The notes: generated from the letters alone by a model not told the origin. A stretch of 64,000 bases of DNA from Octadecabacter dasysiphoniae (GCF_021532615.1 NZ_JAKGAQ010000003.1:310001-374000), one strand, 5' to 3'; shown: positions 38,122 to 46,334, counted from the first letter of the stretch. Translations and numbers: made by a program.

Positions 38122-40824
38122 TTACTCGGCAGCGATTGCCGTTTGGCTCGCCAAATTGCGCAGCACGTAGTGCAGTACGCCGCCGTGTTCGATGTATTCA
38201 ATCTCAATCGCGGTATCGATGCGGCATTTGAGCTGTACGTTTTTCACCGTACCGTCCGCCATCGTGATGGTCGCCGGAACCTCCTGCAGAGGTGTGACGC
38301 TGTCCAAACCGCTGATGGATACGGTTTCTTCGCCCGTCAGGCCCAGCGTCTTGCGTGAATCCCCGCCTGTAAATTCAAACGGGATAACGCCCATGCCAAC
38401 GAGGTTTGAGCGGTGGATACGCTCGAAGCTTTCGGCGATAACGGCTTTGACGCCCAGCAGGTTGGTGCCCTTCGCAGCCCAGTCGCGCGATGATCCGGCA
38501 CCGTATTGCTCGCCTCCGAAAATGACCGTCGGTGTGCCTGCCGCCTGATAGGCCATGGCCGCATCAAAGATCGACGTTTGCTGACCATCGGGGCCTTTGG
38601 TGTAGCCACCTTCGACACCATCGAGCATTTCGTTCTTGATGCGGATGTTGGCAAATGTGCCGCGCATCATGACTTCGTGGTTGCCGCGACGCGAGCCGTA
38701 GGAGTTGAATTCGCGCACGGGCACCTGACGTTCGGTCAGGTATTGGCCAGCGGGGCTGGTGTCTGCGAACGAACCGGCGGGCGAGATATGATCGGTTGTG
38801 ATCATGTCACCCAAGACGGCCAACACTTTGGCATCGTTGATGTTTGTGATGACGCCGGGGTCCTTGGACATGCCTTGGAAATAGGGTGGGTTCTGGATGT
38901 AGGTGGATTGCGGCGGCCAGTCGTAGGTTTCCGCGTTGGTGGTTTCCACGCCCTGCCATTTTTCGTCGCCCTTAAAGACGTCCGCGTATTTGGATTGGAA
39001 CGCCTCGCGGGTTACGGTGGCTTCGACCATTTCTGCGACTTCGTCAGATGTGGGCCAGATGTCTTTCAGATACACGTCTTTGCCGTCAGCCGTTTGGGCA
39101 ATCGGGTCTGTCGCGAGGTTGATGTCCATCGTACCCGCAATCGCATAGGCCACCACGAGGGGCGGCGAGGCGAGGTAGTTCGCGCGCACATCTGGTGAAA
39201 TACGGCCTTCGAAGTTGCGGTTGCCCGACAGAACGGAGGTCGCCACGAGGTCACCTTCGTGGATCGCCTCAGAGATTTCCTTTTGCAGCGGGCCGGAGTT
39301 GCCGATGCACGTCGTGCAGCCGTAGCCCACAAGGTTGAAACCGAGCGCGTCGAGGTCTGTTTGCAGGCCAGCGGCCTCCAGGTAAGCCGAGACAACTTGG
39401 GAGCCGGGCGCGAGGGAGGTTTTGACCCAAGGTTTGCGATCAAGGCCAAGGGCCGCGGCTTTGCGGGCCACCAGACCTGCGCCGATCATGACGTAGGGGT
39501 TGGATGTGTTGGTGCACGACGTGATGGACGCGATGACAACCTTGCCGGATTCCATCGTGTAATCTTCGCCTGCGACGGCCACTTCTTTGCCCATCGGGCG
39601 TTTGAAGGTGTTTTCCATTTCCTTGGTGAAGGCGGATTTCGCGCCTGTCAGTGCCACGTAGTCCTGTGGGCGTTTGGGGCCGGAAATCGCAGGAACAATT
39701 GTCCCCATGTCGAGTTCAAGAGTGGAGGTGTAAACCGGATCGTAATCCGCGCCGCGCCAGAACCCGTTTTCCTTGGCGTAGGCTTCGACGAGCGCAATGC
39801 GGTCTTCGTCGCGGCCCGTGTTGCGCAGGTAGCGCAGGGTTTCGCCGTCAATCGGGAAGAAGCCACATGTCGCGCCGTATTCCGGTGCCATGTTGGCGAT
39901 GGTTGCACGGTCTGCCAATGGCAGCGTGTCGAGGCCTTCGCCGTAGAATTCAACAAACTTGGACACAACGCCATGGGCGCGCAGCATTTCAACGACTTTC
40001 AGCACGAGGTCGGTGCCTGTCGTGCCTTCCATCATCGCGCCTGTCAGTTTGAACCCGACAACTTCGGGGATCAGCATGGAAATCGGCTGGCCGAGCATGG
40101 ATGCCTCGGCCTCGATCCCGCCGACGCCCCAACCGAGAACAGCTGCGCCATTGACCATAGTTGTGTGGGAGTCCGTACCGACGAGCGTGTCAGGATAAGC
40201 AACCTCAACACCGTTTTGGTCTTTGTCCGTCCAGACAGTTTGGCTGAGGTATTCGAGGTTCACCTGGTGGCAGATGCCTGTGCCGGGGGGCACAACGCGG
40301 AAGTTGGAAAACGCGGACTGGCCCCATTTCAGAAAGGTATAGCGTTCGAGGTTGCGTTCGTATTCGCGGTCCACGTTCATCTGGAACGCGCGCGGGTTGC
40401 CGAATTCGTCGATCATCACAGAGTGGTCGATCACCAGATCAACAGGGTTCAGCGGGTTGATCTGCTGGGCGTCGCCACCAAGGGCCACAATCCCGTCGCG
40501 CATCGCGGCGAGGTCAACAACAGCCGGAACACCTGTGAAATCCTGCATCAGCACGCGGGCAGGGCGGTAGGCGATTTCGCGGGGGTTCTTGCCGCCCTTG
40601 GCGCCCCATTCGGCAAATGCCTTGATGTCATCAACGCTGACTGTTTTCCCGTCTTCAAAACGCAGCATGTTTTCCAGCACGACCTTCAACGCGGCGGGCA
40701 GTTTGTCAAAATCGCCAAGTCCTGCGGCGGTCGCGGCGGGGATTGAGTAATAATCGATGGACTGTGCGCCGACCTTAAGGGTTTTGCGGGTTTTTGCGGT
40801 GTCGTGGCCAACTGTGATGGGCAT
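38122..40824 (-). CDS. acnA: Aconitate hydratase A
   Basis: 900-aa iron-sulfur enzyme of the citric acid cycle isomerising citrate and isocitrate. [4Fe-4S] cysteines lie in SCTNTSNP and in GCTTCIGNSG; DSHTTMVNG and GSSRDWAAKG are further signatures. I start at MPITVGHD (40824), preceded by AGGAGAG; the frame is open for another 860 bases upstream but with no homology. Length fits AcnA. Confidence 0.97.
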   Translation of the reverse strand: MPITVGHDTAKTRKTLKVGAQSIDYYSIPAATAAGLGDFDKLPAALKVVLENMLRFEDGKTVSVDDIKAFAEWGAKGGKNPREIAYRPARVLMQDFTGVPAVVDLAAMRDGIVALGGDAQQINPLNPVDLVIDHSVMIDEFGNPRAFQMNVDREYERNLERYTFLKWGQSAFSNFRVVPPGTGICHQVNLEYLSQTVWTDKDQNGVEVAYPDTLVGTDSHTTMVNGAAVLGWGVGGIEAEASMLGQPISMLIPEVVGFKLTGAMMEGTTGTDLVLKVVEMLRAHGVVSKFVEFYGEGLDTLPLADRATIANMAPEYGATCGFFPIDGETLRYLRNTGRDEDRIALVEAYAKENGFWRGADYDPVYTSTLELDMGTIVPAISGPKRPQDYVALTGAKSAFTKEMENTFKRPMGKEVAVAGEDYTMESGKVVIASITSCTNTSNPYVMIGAGLVARKAAALGLDRKPWVKTSLAPGSQVVSAYLEAAGLQTDLDALGFNLVGYGCTTCIGNSGPLQKEISEAIHEGDLVATSVLSGNRNFEGRISPDVRANYLASPPLVVAYAIAGTMDINLATDPIAQTADGKDVYLKDIWPTSDEVAEMVEATVTREAFQSKYADVFKGDEKWQGVETTNAETYDWPPQSTYIQNPPYFQGMSKDPGVITNINDAKVLAVLGDMITTDHISPAGSFADTSPAGQYLTERQVPVREFNSYGSRRGNHEVMMRGTFANIRIKNEMLDGVEGGYTKGPDGQQTSIFDAAMAYQAAGTPTVIFGGEQYGAGSSRDWAAKGTNLLGVKAVIAESFERIHRSNLVGMGVIPFEFTGGDSRKTLGLTGEETVSISGLDSVTPLQEVPATITMADGTVKNVQLKCRIDTAIEIEYIEHGGVLHYVLRNLASQTAIAAE

Positions 40825-41037
40825 GTTCGTCTCTCCTACTGGGGGAATACGGGCGTGATTCTGGTTGCGGTATACAATTGCACACAATGCCTGCCAACCC
40901 CTGTTTGCCCTGAATTTGATGCGTTTGAGTGACGCAGGTAAACGGGGTAGGCGGGACTGTAACGAAGGCTCGCAAACGGTTGATTGGTCAGGTGCTGCGT
41001 CGTGGGATAGGCATATCAGGCAAACACAGGAATTCCC

Positions 41038-41730
41038 ATGCGCCAAACACTCGCTGCACTTGCCACCCTTTGTGCCATCGCCACGCCCGCTGTTGCGGAT
41101 GGCCCTGTGGTGGTTGAACTTTACACCTCTCAGGGGTGTTCCAGCTGCCCGCCCGCAGATGAAATGATGCACAGTCTGGCGCAGCGATCTGATGTGATTC
41201 CTTTGGCGTTGCATGTGGATTACTGGGATTACATCGGATGGGCGGATAGTTTTGCCGACCCCGCACATACCCGCCGTCAAAACCAGTATGCCCATGTTGC
41301 AGGGGCCAGTTCGATTTATACGCCGCAAATGATCATCGGCGGACAGGACCATGTGATTGGCACAAAACCCATGGACGTCGCGGATTTGATCCAGCGCCAC
41401 AACGGGGTGCAGACGGGCACGCAGATTGCGTTGCGCCGTTCCGGTGATCGGTTGCAGATAACGGGCCAAACGGCGCAAGCGCTGCCGTCTGGCACTGTTG
41501 TTCAGGTGGTGCGGTTCAGCCCGCAAGAAACTGTTGATATTCGCCGTGGTGAAAACGCGGGCCGCACGCTGAGCTATGCCAACATCGTCACCGAATGGAA
41601 TACCGTGGGCCAGTGGTCCGGGCGCGGGGCGCTTGATATGACTGTCGGCCTGACCGGCGCATCGCCCGTCGTGGTGATTGTTCAGCAACCGGGGCCCGGT
41701 GCGGTGATGGCGACGGCCGTTTTACGCTAG
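41038..41730 (+). CDS. DUF1223 secreted thioredoxin-like protein
   Basis: 230-aa protein with a signal peptide ending about TPAVADG. VELYTSQGCSSCPPADEMM near 28-46 is the hallmark of DUF1223, with a CSSC pair resembling a thioredoxin active site. YWDYIGWADSFADPAHTRRQ and YTPQMIIGGQ follow. Function is undetermined; a periplasmic redox role is plausible. Convergent with the nitrile hydratase genes, with a four-base overlap. Confidence 0.88.
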   Translation: MRQTLAALATLCAIATPAVADGPVVVELYTSQGCSSCPPADEMMHSLAQRSDVIPLALHVDYWDYIGWADSFADPAHTRRQNQYAHVAGASSIYTPQMIIGGQDHVIGTKPMDVADLIQRHNGVQTGTQIALRRSGDRLQITGQTAQALPSGTVVQVVRFSPQETVDIRRGENAGRTLSYANIVTEWNTVGQWSGRGALDMTVGLTGASPVVVIVQQPGPGAVMATAVLR

Positions 41731-42362
41731 GGCGTTTTCGCCACGCCCGTGCCGATCATGCTGTCGCGGGTCACGAGGGCGGCCAGTTCGGTTTGTGACA
41801 TATTTTCAGTGCCTTGCGGGCGTGCGGGAATGACGATGTAGCGCATATCTGCGGTGCTGTCATGGACGCGCACTTGGGTTGTGTCCGCCAAATTAACCCC
41901 GAATTCAGCCAAAACCGAACGCGGTTCGCGCACGGTGCGGCTGCGGTAAGCGCGGGATTTGTACCAATCGGGCGGCAGGCCAAGCAGATTGCGCGGATAG
42001 CAGGAACACAGCGTGCACACGATCATGTTGTGCACGTCAGCGGTGTTTTCCACGGCGATCAATTTCAGCGGGCCGATGTCAAACCCCATGTCGCGGGTCG
42101 CATCACCTGCGTTGTCCATCAGGGCCGCGTGAAAGGCGGGGTCAGCCCACGCGCGGGCGACGACTTTGGCGCCGTTGCTGGGGTTGCGCGCATCCATGGT
42201 TTCGATCTGGACGGCGATTTCAGCGGCGGTGGTGACGCCGTTTTCAACCAGCAATTCACGCACCGCGATTTCCATCGTCTGCCAGTAGCTGAGGGAGGTG
42301 TCATCATCGGCGCGGTAGGGGTGGCCGGACGGGCTGAGGTGGTCGTGGTGGTCATGGGGCAT
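41727..42362 (-). CDS. nthA: Nitrile hydratase-family alpha subunit, cobalt type
   Basis: 211-aa metal-carrying subunit. The claw VCTLCSCYPR has C116, C119, S120 and C121; Thr after the first Cys is typical of cobalt rather than iron enzymes. A His/Asp-rich N-terminus (PHDHHDH) is common in this family. The same subunit type is the gamma chain of thiocyanate hydrolase. Its start overlaps the beta-C gene by 11 bases. Substrate (a nitrile or thiocyanate) cannot be read from sequence; no activator gene is adjacent. Confidence 0.93.
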   Translation of the reverse strand: MPHDHHDHLSPSGHPYRADDDTSLSYWQTMEIAVRELLVENGVTTAAEIAVQIETMDARNPSNGAKVVARAWADPAFHAALMDNAGDATRDMGFDIGPLKLIAVENTADVHNMIVCTLCSCYPRNLLGLPPDWYKSRAYRSRTVREPRSVLAEFGVNLADTTQVRVHDSTADMRYIVIPARPQGTENMSQTELAALVTRDSMIGTGVAKTP

Positions 42363-42624
42363 CGCAGGGGTCCAACCAGTGTTCGTAGATTTCAGCGTCT
42401 AGCGTGTCGTCAGGGTTTTCGGCCGCGTCGCCCCAGACTTCGGCCATGGTAAAACGTACGCGGTGCAGTGGTTTTGCGGCGGCTGAGTGTCCATAGGCGA
42501 GGTCTTCTGGGTTAGGGAACGCACCAAGGGATCGTTCGATCACCCCGATTTTGCCGCGCAAATACGCAGGGGTGCGCACGTGGCCGGGGGGCATCAGGGT
42601 TTTGACGCGCACGGTTTGGGTCAT
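42352..42624 (-). CDS. Nitrile hydratase beta chain, C-terminal half as a separate gene
   Basis: 90-aa protein matching only the C-terminal SH3-like barrel of nitrile hydratase beta: VRVKTLMPPGHVRTPAYLRG, KIGVIERSLGAF and FTMAEVWG...YEHWLDP align with the usual VRV...GHTR.P.Y.RGK.G.V, FTSVELWG and WDDYLEP. The ATG overlaps the stop of the N-half gene as ATGA, so the split looks like a true gene boundary. It resembles the alpha subunit of thiocyanate hydrolase. Confidence 0.85.
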   Translation of the reverse strand: MTQTVRVKTLMPPGHVRTPAYLRGKIGVIERSLGAFPNPEDLAYGHSAAAKPLHRVRFTMAEVWGDAAENPDDTLDAEIYEHWLDPCDAP

Positions 42625-42968
42625 GTCGGTTTGGCCGCATCGCCGTAGGTGTCACCGCGCGCTGCAACCTGCGCCATCTTTTCAGCGAGCTGCGCCGTGG
42701 TATAGGCGCCGCCTTCGATGAGGTTCTGGTTTACGGACGCAATCCAGCGTTCGTAATAGGTCATCTTTTCAAAGGCATCTTCGCCCATGTCTTCGAGAAC
42801 GCGGCGCAGACCATCAACGGTAAAGTACCCTTTGGCAGATCCGATGATCATCAAGGCATCCACGCGTTTTTCCCACATGGAAAAATCATGTTGGTCGGTT
42901 GGCACGGGACCGGCGGCATTGCCACCCATGTCGTGCCAGCGGCGGGCGGGGTTTTCGGGATCAAACAT
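42621..42968 (-). CDS. Nitrile hydratase beta chain, N-terminal half as a separate gene
   Basis: 115-aa protein matching the helical N-terminal part of nitrile hydratase beta: RWHDMGG...GPV, MWEKRVDALM, YYERWIASVNQNLIEGGAYT align with HDMGG...GPV, WEK, YYERWL...LVEKG. First gene of the three-gene operon, matching the thiocyanate hydrolase order (beta, alpha, gamma). Databases might call it a nitrile hydratase accessory protein, since the P14K activator is homologous to this half. Confidence 0.85.
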   Translation of the reverse strand: MFDPENPARRWHDMGGNAAGPVPTDQHDFSMWEKRVDALMIIGSAKGYFTVDGLRRVLEDMGEDAFEKMTYYERWIASVNQNLIEGGAYTTAQLAEKMAQVAARGDTYGDAAKPT

Positions 42969-43007
42969 AGGGTGATGCTAGGCGTGGTGCGGTTGCAAAT
43001 CCAGACC

Positions 43008-44045
43008 CTATTCTTCGTCCTCGTCTTCCACCACCAAAACGATTGTGCCAGCGTCTGCCGCGGCGCGAATGGCGGACACGACTGCTGTTTGCGCCGCTTC
43101 GCCGTCGGATTGTTTGATTTTGCCAGCTTCGCCCATTTCTTCGCGCAGATTGTCGGCCATGCGGGTCGACATATTGTCGAGGATGAACGCGGCGGCGGTG
43201 GCTAGATCACTGCCCCCTTCGGTGGCCGAGGCCAGGGCGCGGACAAGGTCGGCGGGGTCAATGTCACGCAGCACTTTGGGCACGTCGGGGACGGCCACGC
43301 GGGCGGGAATATCCGCGAAGGTAAAGATCGCCTTGCGCACGCCTTCGCCAAAGGTGCGATCTTGCGACAACAGCCCTTCGAGGACTTGATCGCGTGTGGA
43401 CGCGGGGCTGGAATTGAGGATCGCGCCGATGCGGGATTCGGCGGTGTCGGTGAAGGCAGGCAGGGCCGCGCCGCAGTAGTTTTGCGCCAGTCCCGTGCCG
43501 ATCCGCGCGATTGCGTCCGGGCGCACGTTGGTGGTTTTCGACATGGCATAGGCCACGCGGCGCGCGTTTTCGCCGGGCATCAGACCCAGCAGGGTCGCGG
43601 CCTTTGAGGTGGGTAATTTGGACAGCAGAATGGCGCAGACTTCGGGGCTTTCGGATTGGGTGATCACGATCATGTCTTCGGGCGACAGTTCAAGCACGAG
43701 AGACCATGGATCGCTTCCCGATTTTGCGGCCGCTTCTTCGCGCAGGCGTGCAACTGTACCCGCGGATATGCGCCCATCGAGTGATTTTAGCGCGGCTTCG
43801 AAGCTGCCCGGCGCGGTCAGGGCCACGTCTGACAATTCGCGCGCGAATTCTTCGGCGACGCTTTTGAGGGTTTCGCGATCAATGATGTTGAGCGCGCCAA
43901 GTTCGCGGGTCAGCCGTGCTTGTGCAGCTTCTGGCAGTTGTGAAAGGGGCAGGTCGCCGCCGTCGCGCAGCAGCAATTGCACGACCATGGCCGCCTTGCT
44001 GGATTGCGATACGTGCTTTCGATTGGGGGACATCGCCGCTGACAT
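43008..44045 (-). CDS. fliG: Flagellar motor switch protein FliG
   Basis: 345-aa protein with the FliG middle and C-terminal pattern (SKAAMVVQLLLRDGG at the N-terminus; LVLELSPEDMIVITQSESPEVCAILLSKL around 125-150; VPKVLRDIDPADLVRALA with the torque helix region). It links the MS ring to the C ring and controls rotation. Start at MSAAMSP (44045) with AGGAG upstream. The C-terminus ends in an acidic VVEDEDEE tail. No other flagellar gene is in the window. Confidence 0.82.
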   Translation of the reverse strand: MSAAMSPNRKHVSQSSKAAMVVQLLLRDGGDLPLSQLPEAAQARLTRELGALNIIDRETLKSVAEEFARELSDVALTAPGSFEAALKSLDGRISAGTVARLREEAAAKSGSDPWSLVLELSPEDMIVITQSESPEVCAILLSKLPTSKAATLLGLMPGENARRVAYAMSKTTNVRPDAIARIGTGLAQNYCGAALPAFTDTAESRIGAILNSSPASTRDQVLEGLLSQDRTFGEGVRKAIFTFADIPARVAVPDVPKVLRDIDPADLVRALASATEGGSDLATAAAFILDNMSTRMADNLREEMGEAGKIKQSDGEAAQTAVVSAIRAAADAGTIVLVVEDEDEE

Positions 44046-44125
44046 GGGAAGGCTCCTGTGAGGTTGCACAGGGCATAGGGCGTTAAGGTGAATGGAGGCT
44101 TAACGGGTGTCGCTAATTTATGGCC

Positions 44126-44141
44126 AATTATAGCTATAATT
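44126..44141. promoter_or_regulatory. Perfect AT-rich 16-bp palindrome upstream of fliG
   Basis: AATTATAGCTATAATT reads the same on both strands, 81 bases before the fliG start. It sits in the 216-base gap between fliG and the HTH-less luxR homologue, both on the minus strand. It could be an operator or an overlapping promoter -10; no regulator can be assigned. Confidence 0.4.
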
Positions 44142-44261
44142 CTGCGGCAGATTGCGATCAGCGAACCCGAAATGCGAATGTCGCGGGTGAAATACGTCGC
44201 GTCAAATTGGGTTTGATCGCAAATAGATTCCCCATTTCGCGCCGTGCGAAAACGGGGGCGT

Positions 44262-44762
44262 TCAGCCTGCGGTTGCGGGCGGATGCGTCATTTCGATGGA
44301 GAGATCATGCAATTGAGTCCGCAGGGCTTCTGACATTCCGGTCTTGGAGGCGGTATGTTCGTGCAGGTCCTGAACGTGTTGTGTCAGCGCCGCGATTTCG
44401 GCGTCGCTATATTCGCGATCATTGCGTGCAAAACCTGCAACGCTGCGGCTGCCTTGGGTTTCAGTCGCGATCGCGACGCCGTATGCCATTCCGTAGGTAA
44501 GCGATTGTTCTAGAATGCCTTGATCGTCCAAATCGCCCAGCTGGGACCAGCGAATTGCGCCTATTTCGGTGAATCCCCAACGCACAATGGGATCAACCAT
44601 CACGTAACCTTTTTCCGAGTATATATCGATCCAGTTCTTCGGGTAGGTTTGGAACAGAAAGTCGGGGGAGGTCAGGCGAATATGAAAGGCAATTGCAAAG
44701 CCCGAGGGCGACAGGTTCTCGACAGTTTTGAGGAGGTCTTTGACCTTGTTGATATCCGCCAT
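44262..44762 (-). CDS. HTH-less LuxR-family autoinducer-binding protein
   Basis: 166-aa protein consisting of the autoinducer-binding domain only. All pocket residues of LuxR-type receptors are visible: W and Y in NWIDIYSEKG, D and P in MVDPIVRWG, the second W in GAIRW, and G in AYGVAIA. The C-terminus ends at MTHPPATAG without a helix-turn-helix, and I see no HTH remnant in the 120 bases beyond. GAGG lies eight bases upstream of the ATG. It diverges from luxR. By analogy with TrlR of Agrobacterium it could form inactive heterodimers or bind signal; inference. Confidence 0.88.
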   Translation of the reverse strand: MADINKVKDLLKTVENLSPSGFAIAFHIRLTSPDFLFQTYPKNWIDIYSEKGYVMVDPIVRWGFTEIGAIRWSQLGDLDDQGILEQSLTYGMAYGVAIATETQGSRSVAGFARNDREYSDAEIAALTQHVQDLHEHTASKTGMSEALRTQLHDLSIEMTHPPATAG

Positions 44763-44790
44763 GTCTTGGGCCTCACTCGCTTTGTGGTTG

Positions 44791-44824
44791 CCTGTGCCGG
44801 ACCTTGCCGATTAGTATGCACAGG
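44791..44824. promoter_or_regulatory. Inverted repeat in the divergent luxR control region
   Basis: CCTGTGC and GCACAGG are perfect 7-base inverted copies separated by 20 bases, centred in the 87-base gap between the HTH-less gene and luxR. They resemble half-sites of lux-type boxes but with wider spacing. Candidate binding site for the LuxR protein next door. Confidence 0.35.
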
Positions 44825-44849
44825 AGATTTATATGTGGAATAATAGGTT

Positions 44850-45515
44850 ATGTCGCTGCTAAATGACAGGGACTTTTGTTTCAAAAGGCCGTCAAAGGGG
44901 CCCCGCTTGACCGAACTCAAATCATCTGACGACGTTCAATTGCTGGCCAAAAACGGCTACTACATCGCTTTGCGTGTCGGTTTTGCGTTTCCGCTTGAGG
45001 AGGTGAATGCGCTTCCGGCGGCTTGGGTCGATCACTACACCACACATCGCTTTATGCTGCATGATCCGGTGATCCGCTGGATTTATGCCAACACGGGTGC
45101 CATCGCCTGGAGCGGGATTGATTTGCCAGATCCGATGCGGGTTCTGGATCAGGCGCAGACGTTCGGGTTGCGCTACGGGGTTGCTGTGGCGTGTTTTGAT
45201 GGAAACCGTGAAGGGCAGCGATCCTTTGGGACGTTCGCGCGGTCTGATCGGGAATTCGAGCGTGCAGAAATCGATGCGCTGCACGCCTATGTTGTCAAGC
45301 TGCACCATGCCAAAGCGCCGCCAACGAATCTAACCAAAGCAGAGCTCGAGGCGCTCAAGATGGTGAAAGAAGGCCAGCGGCTTAAGCAAATTGCACACAC
45401 GTTAGGCGTGTCCGAAGGGGCAGTGAAACAGCGCCTTAAGAACGCAAAGACCAAGTTGGGCGCGCAGACGTCAGCCCAAGCTGCTGCAATGGTTGGAGAA
45501 TTCGGCCTCATCTGA
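44850..45515 (+). CDS. luxR: LuxR-family quorum-sensing transcription factor
   Basis: 221-aa regulator. The autoinducer domain has the canonical W, Y, D, P, W, G set (AAWVDHY, LHDPVIRW, AIAW, RYGVAVA). The C-terminal HTH spans about 165-215 (LTKAELEALKMV, IAHTLGVSEGAVKQRLKNAK). The ATG at 44850 has only a weak AGG upstream. luxI follows in the same direction 138 bases on, an arrangement typical for acyl-homoserine lactone signalling. Confidence 0.93.
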   Translation: MSLLNDRDFCFKRPSKGPRLTELKSSDDVQLLAKNGYYIALRVGFAFPLEEVNALPAAWVDHYTTHRFMLHDPVIRWIYANTGAIAWSGIDLPDPMRVLDQAQTFGLRYGVAVACFDGNREGQRSFGTFARSDREFERAEIDALHAYVVKLHHAKAPPTNLTKAELEALKMVKEGQRLKQIAHTLGVSEGAVKQRLKNAKTKLGAQTSAQAAAMVGEFGLI

Positions 45516-45520
45516 ACTGT

Positions 45521-45550
45521 TTGAAAACGTTAACAAAAGGTTAATATTTT
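45521..45550 (+). promoter_or_regulatory. luxI promoter with a CtrA-type box
   Basis: TTAACAAAAGGTTAA at 45530-45544 fits the CtrA consensus TTAA-N7-TTAA; on the minus strand it reads TTAA-CCTTTTG-TTAAC, a full match to TTAA-N7-TTAAC. It lies between a possible -35 (TTGAAA, 45521-45526) and -10 (TATTTT, 45545-45550). A further inverted pair ACCAAT (45554-45559)/ATTGGT (45587-45592) follows. Direct CtrA control of luxI is inferred. Confidence 0.5.
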
Positions 45551-45653
45551 CTGACCAATCGGATTGCGGCGGTTTTTTGCAACGAAATTGGTTTACTGGT
45601 TAACAAGTCTTTCACTCCGGCGCTAAATGGACTCTCCAAAAAGGAGAGTACTA

Positions 45654-46268
45654 ATGAAAAATGTCACGTTTGAATTGTCTAATGTCCACCAGCACGGGTC
45701 GTCGTTTTACGACTACCTTGCGCTGCGAAAACAGTTTTTTGTGGACACACTAAAATGGCAAATCCCGCATAATGCGGATGTCGAAATGGACCAGTACGAT
45801 AACCCGATGGCGCGGTATTCGTTGGTTCTGGATGATGACGGCCGCGTTTTGGCCGGATCGCGGGCGATGTCTACGTCTGCATCATGGGGGGATCACACCT
45901 ACATGTTGAAGGATGCGATGACGGGAAAATTGTCGTCTATTCCGTCCAACTTGCTGGATGAAGTCATCGACAGTCCGAAGGTCTGGGAATGCACGCGACT
46001 GGTGATTTCGCCGGAGGTGAAATCCATGCGCCAGCGGACCCAATGCCTTGATCTGATTGTGGAGGGCTTGATCGATATGGCCAATGCCGAAGGTGCTGAC
46101 ACGTTGATTTCGCTGTCAAATCTGTGGCTTCTGCGCGCGTTGAAACGGTTGGGATATGGCGCCGAATTGATGGGCGACCCCTACACCAACGATGATGACG
46201 GACACAAATATGCTGTGATGGCGATTGCTGCGCGTCACAAGCATCTTGAACAGTTGACGGCGGCCTAA
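45654..46268 (+). CDS. luxI: Acyl-homoserine lactone synthase (LuxI family)
   Basis: 204-aa synthase joining S-adenosylmethionine and acyl-ACP to make AHL signals. The conserved residues are all visible: R and F and W in LRKQFFVDTLKW, two acidic residues in EMDQYDNP, R in AGSRAM, and E and R in VWECTRLVI. The ATG at 45654 follows a strong AAAGGAG. The acyl chain it uses cannot be predicted here. Confidence 0.93.
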   Translation: MKNVTFELSNVHQHGSSFYDYLALRKQFFVDTLKWQIPHNADVEMDQYDNPMARYSLVLDDDGRVLAGSRAMSTSASWGDHTYMLKDAMTGKLSSIPSNLLDEVIDSPKVWECTRLVISPEVKSMRQRTQCLDLIVEGLIDMANAEGADTLISLSNLWLLRALKRLGYGAELMGDPYTNDDDGHKYAVMAIAARHKHLEQLTAA

Positions 46269-46334
46269 CTAAGGGCGCGGTTTGCCTTTTGGGGAGGCAT
46301 GAAAGTAAGACTTGAGTGAACGGTATTGCAACGA

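Noticed and set aside
39259..40746. Long open frame of 495 codons on the plus strand, antisense to acnA
   Set aside because: It is a frame shadow produced by GC-rich codon use in acnA; no ribosome site, no family features and low-complexity amino-acid content.
40825..41688. Upstream continuation of the acnA frame, giving a 1188-codon frame
   Set aside because: The first 288 codons have no aconitase similarity and overlap the divergent DUF1223 gene; AGGAGAG marks the start at 40824.
42352..42968. Split nitrile hydratase beta as a simple frameshift
   Set aside because: The boundary has a clean ATGA stop/start overlap and falls in the natural linker between the two domains, so a true split is more likely; not fully excluded.
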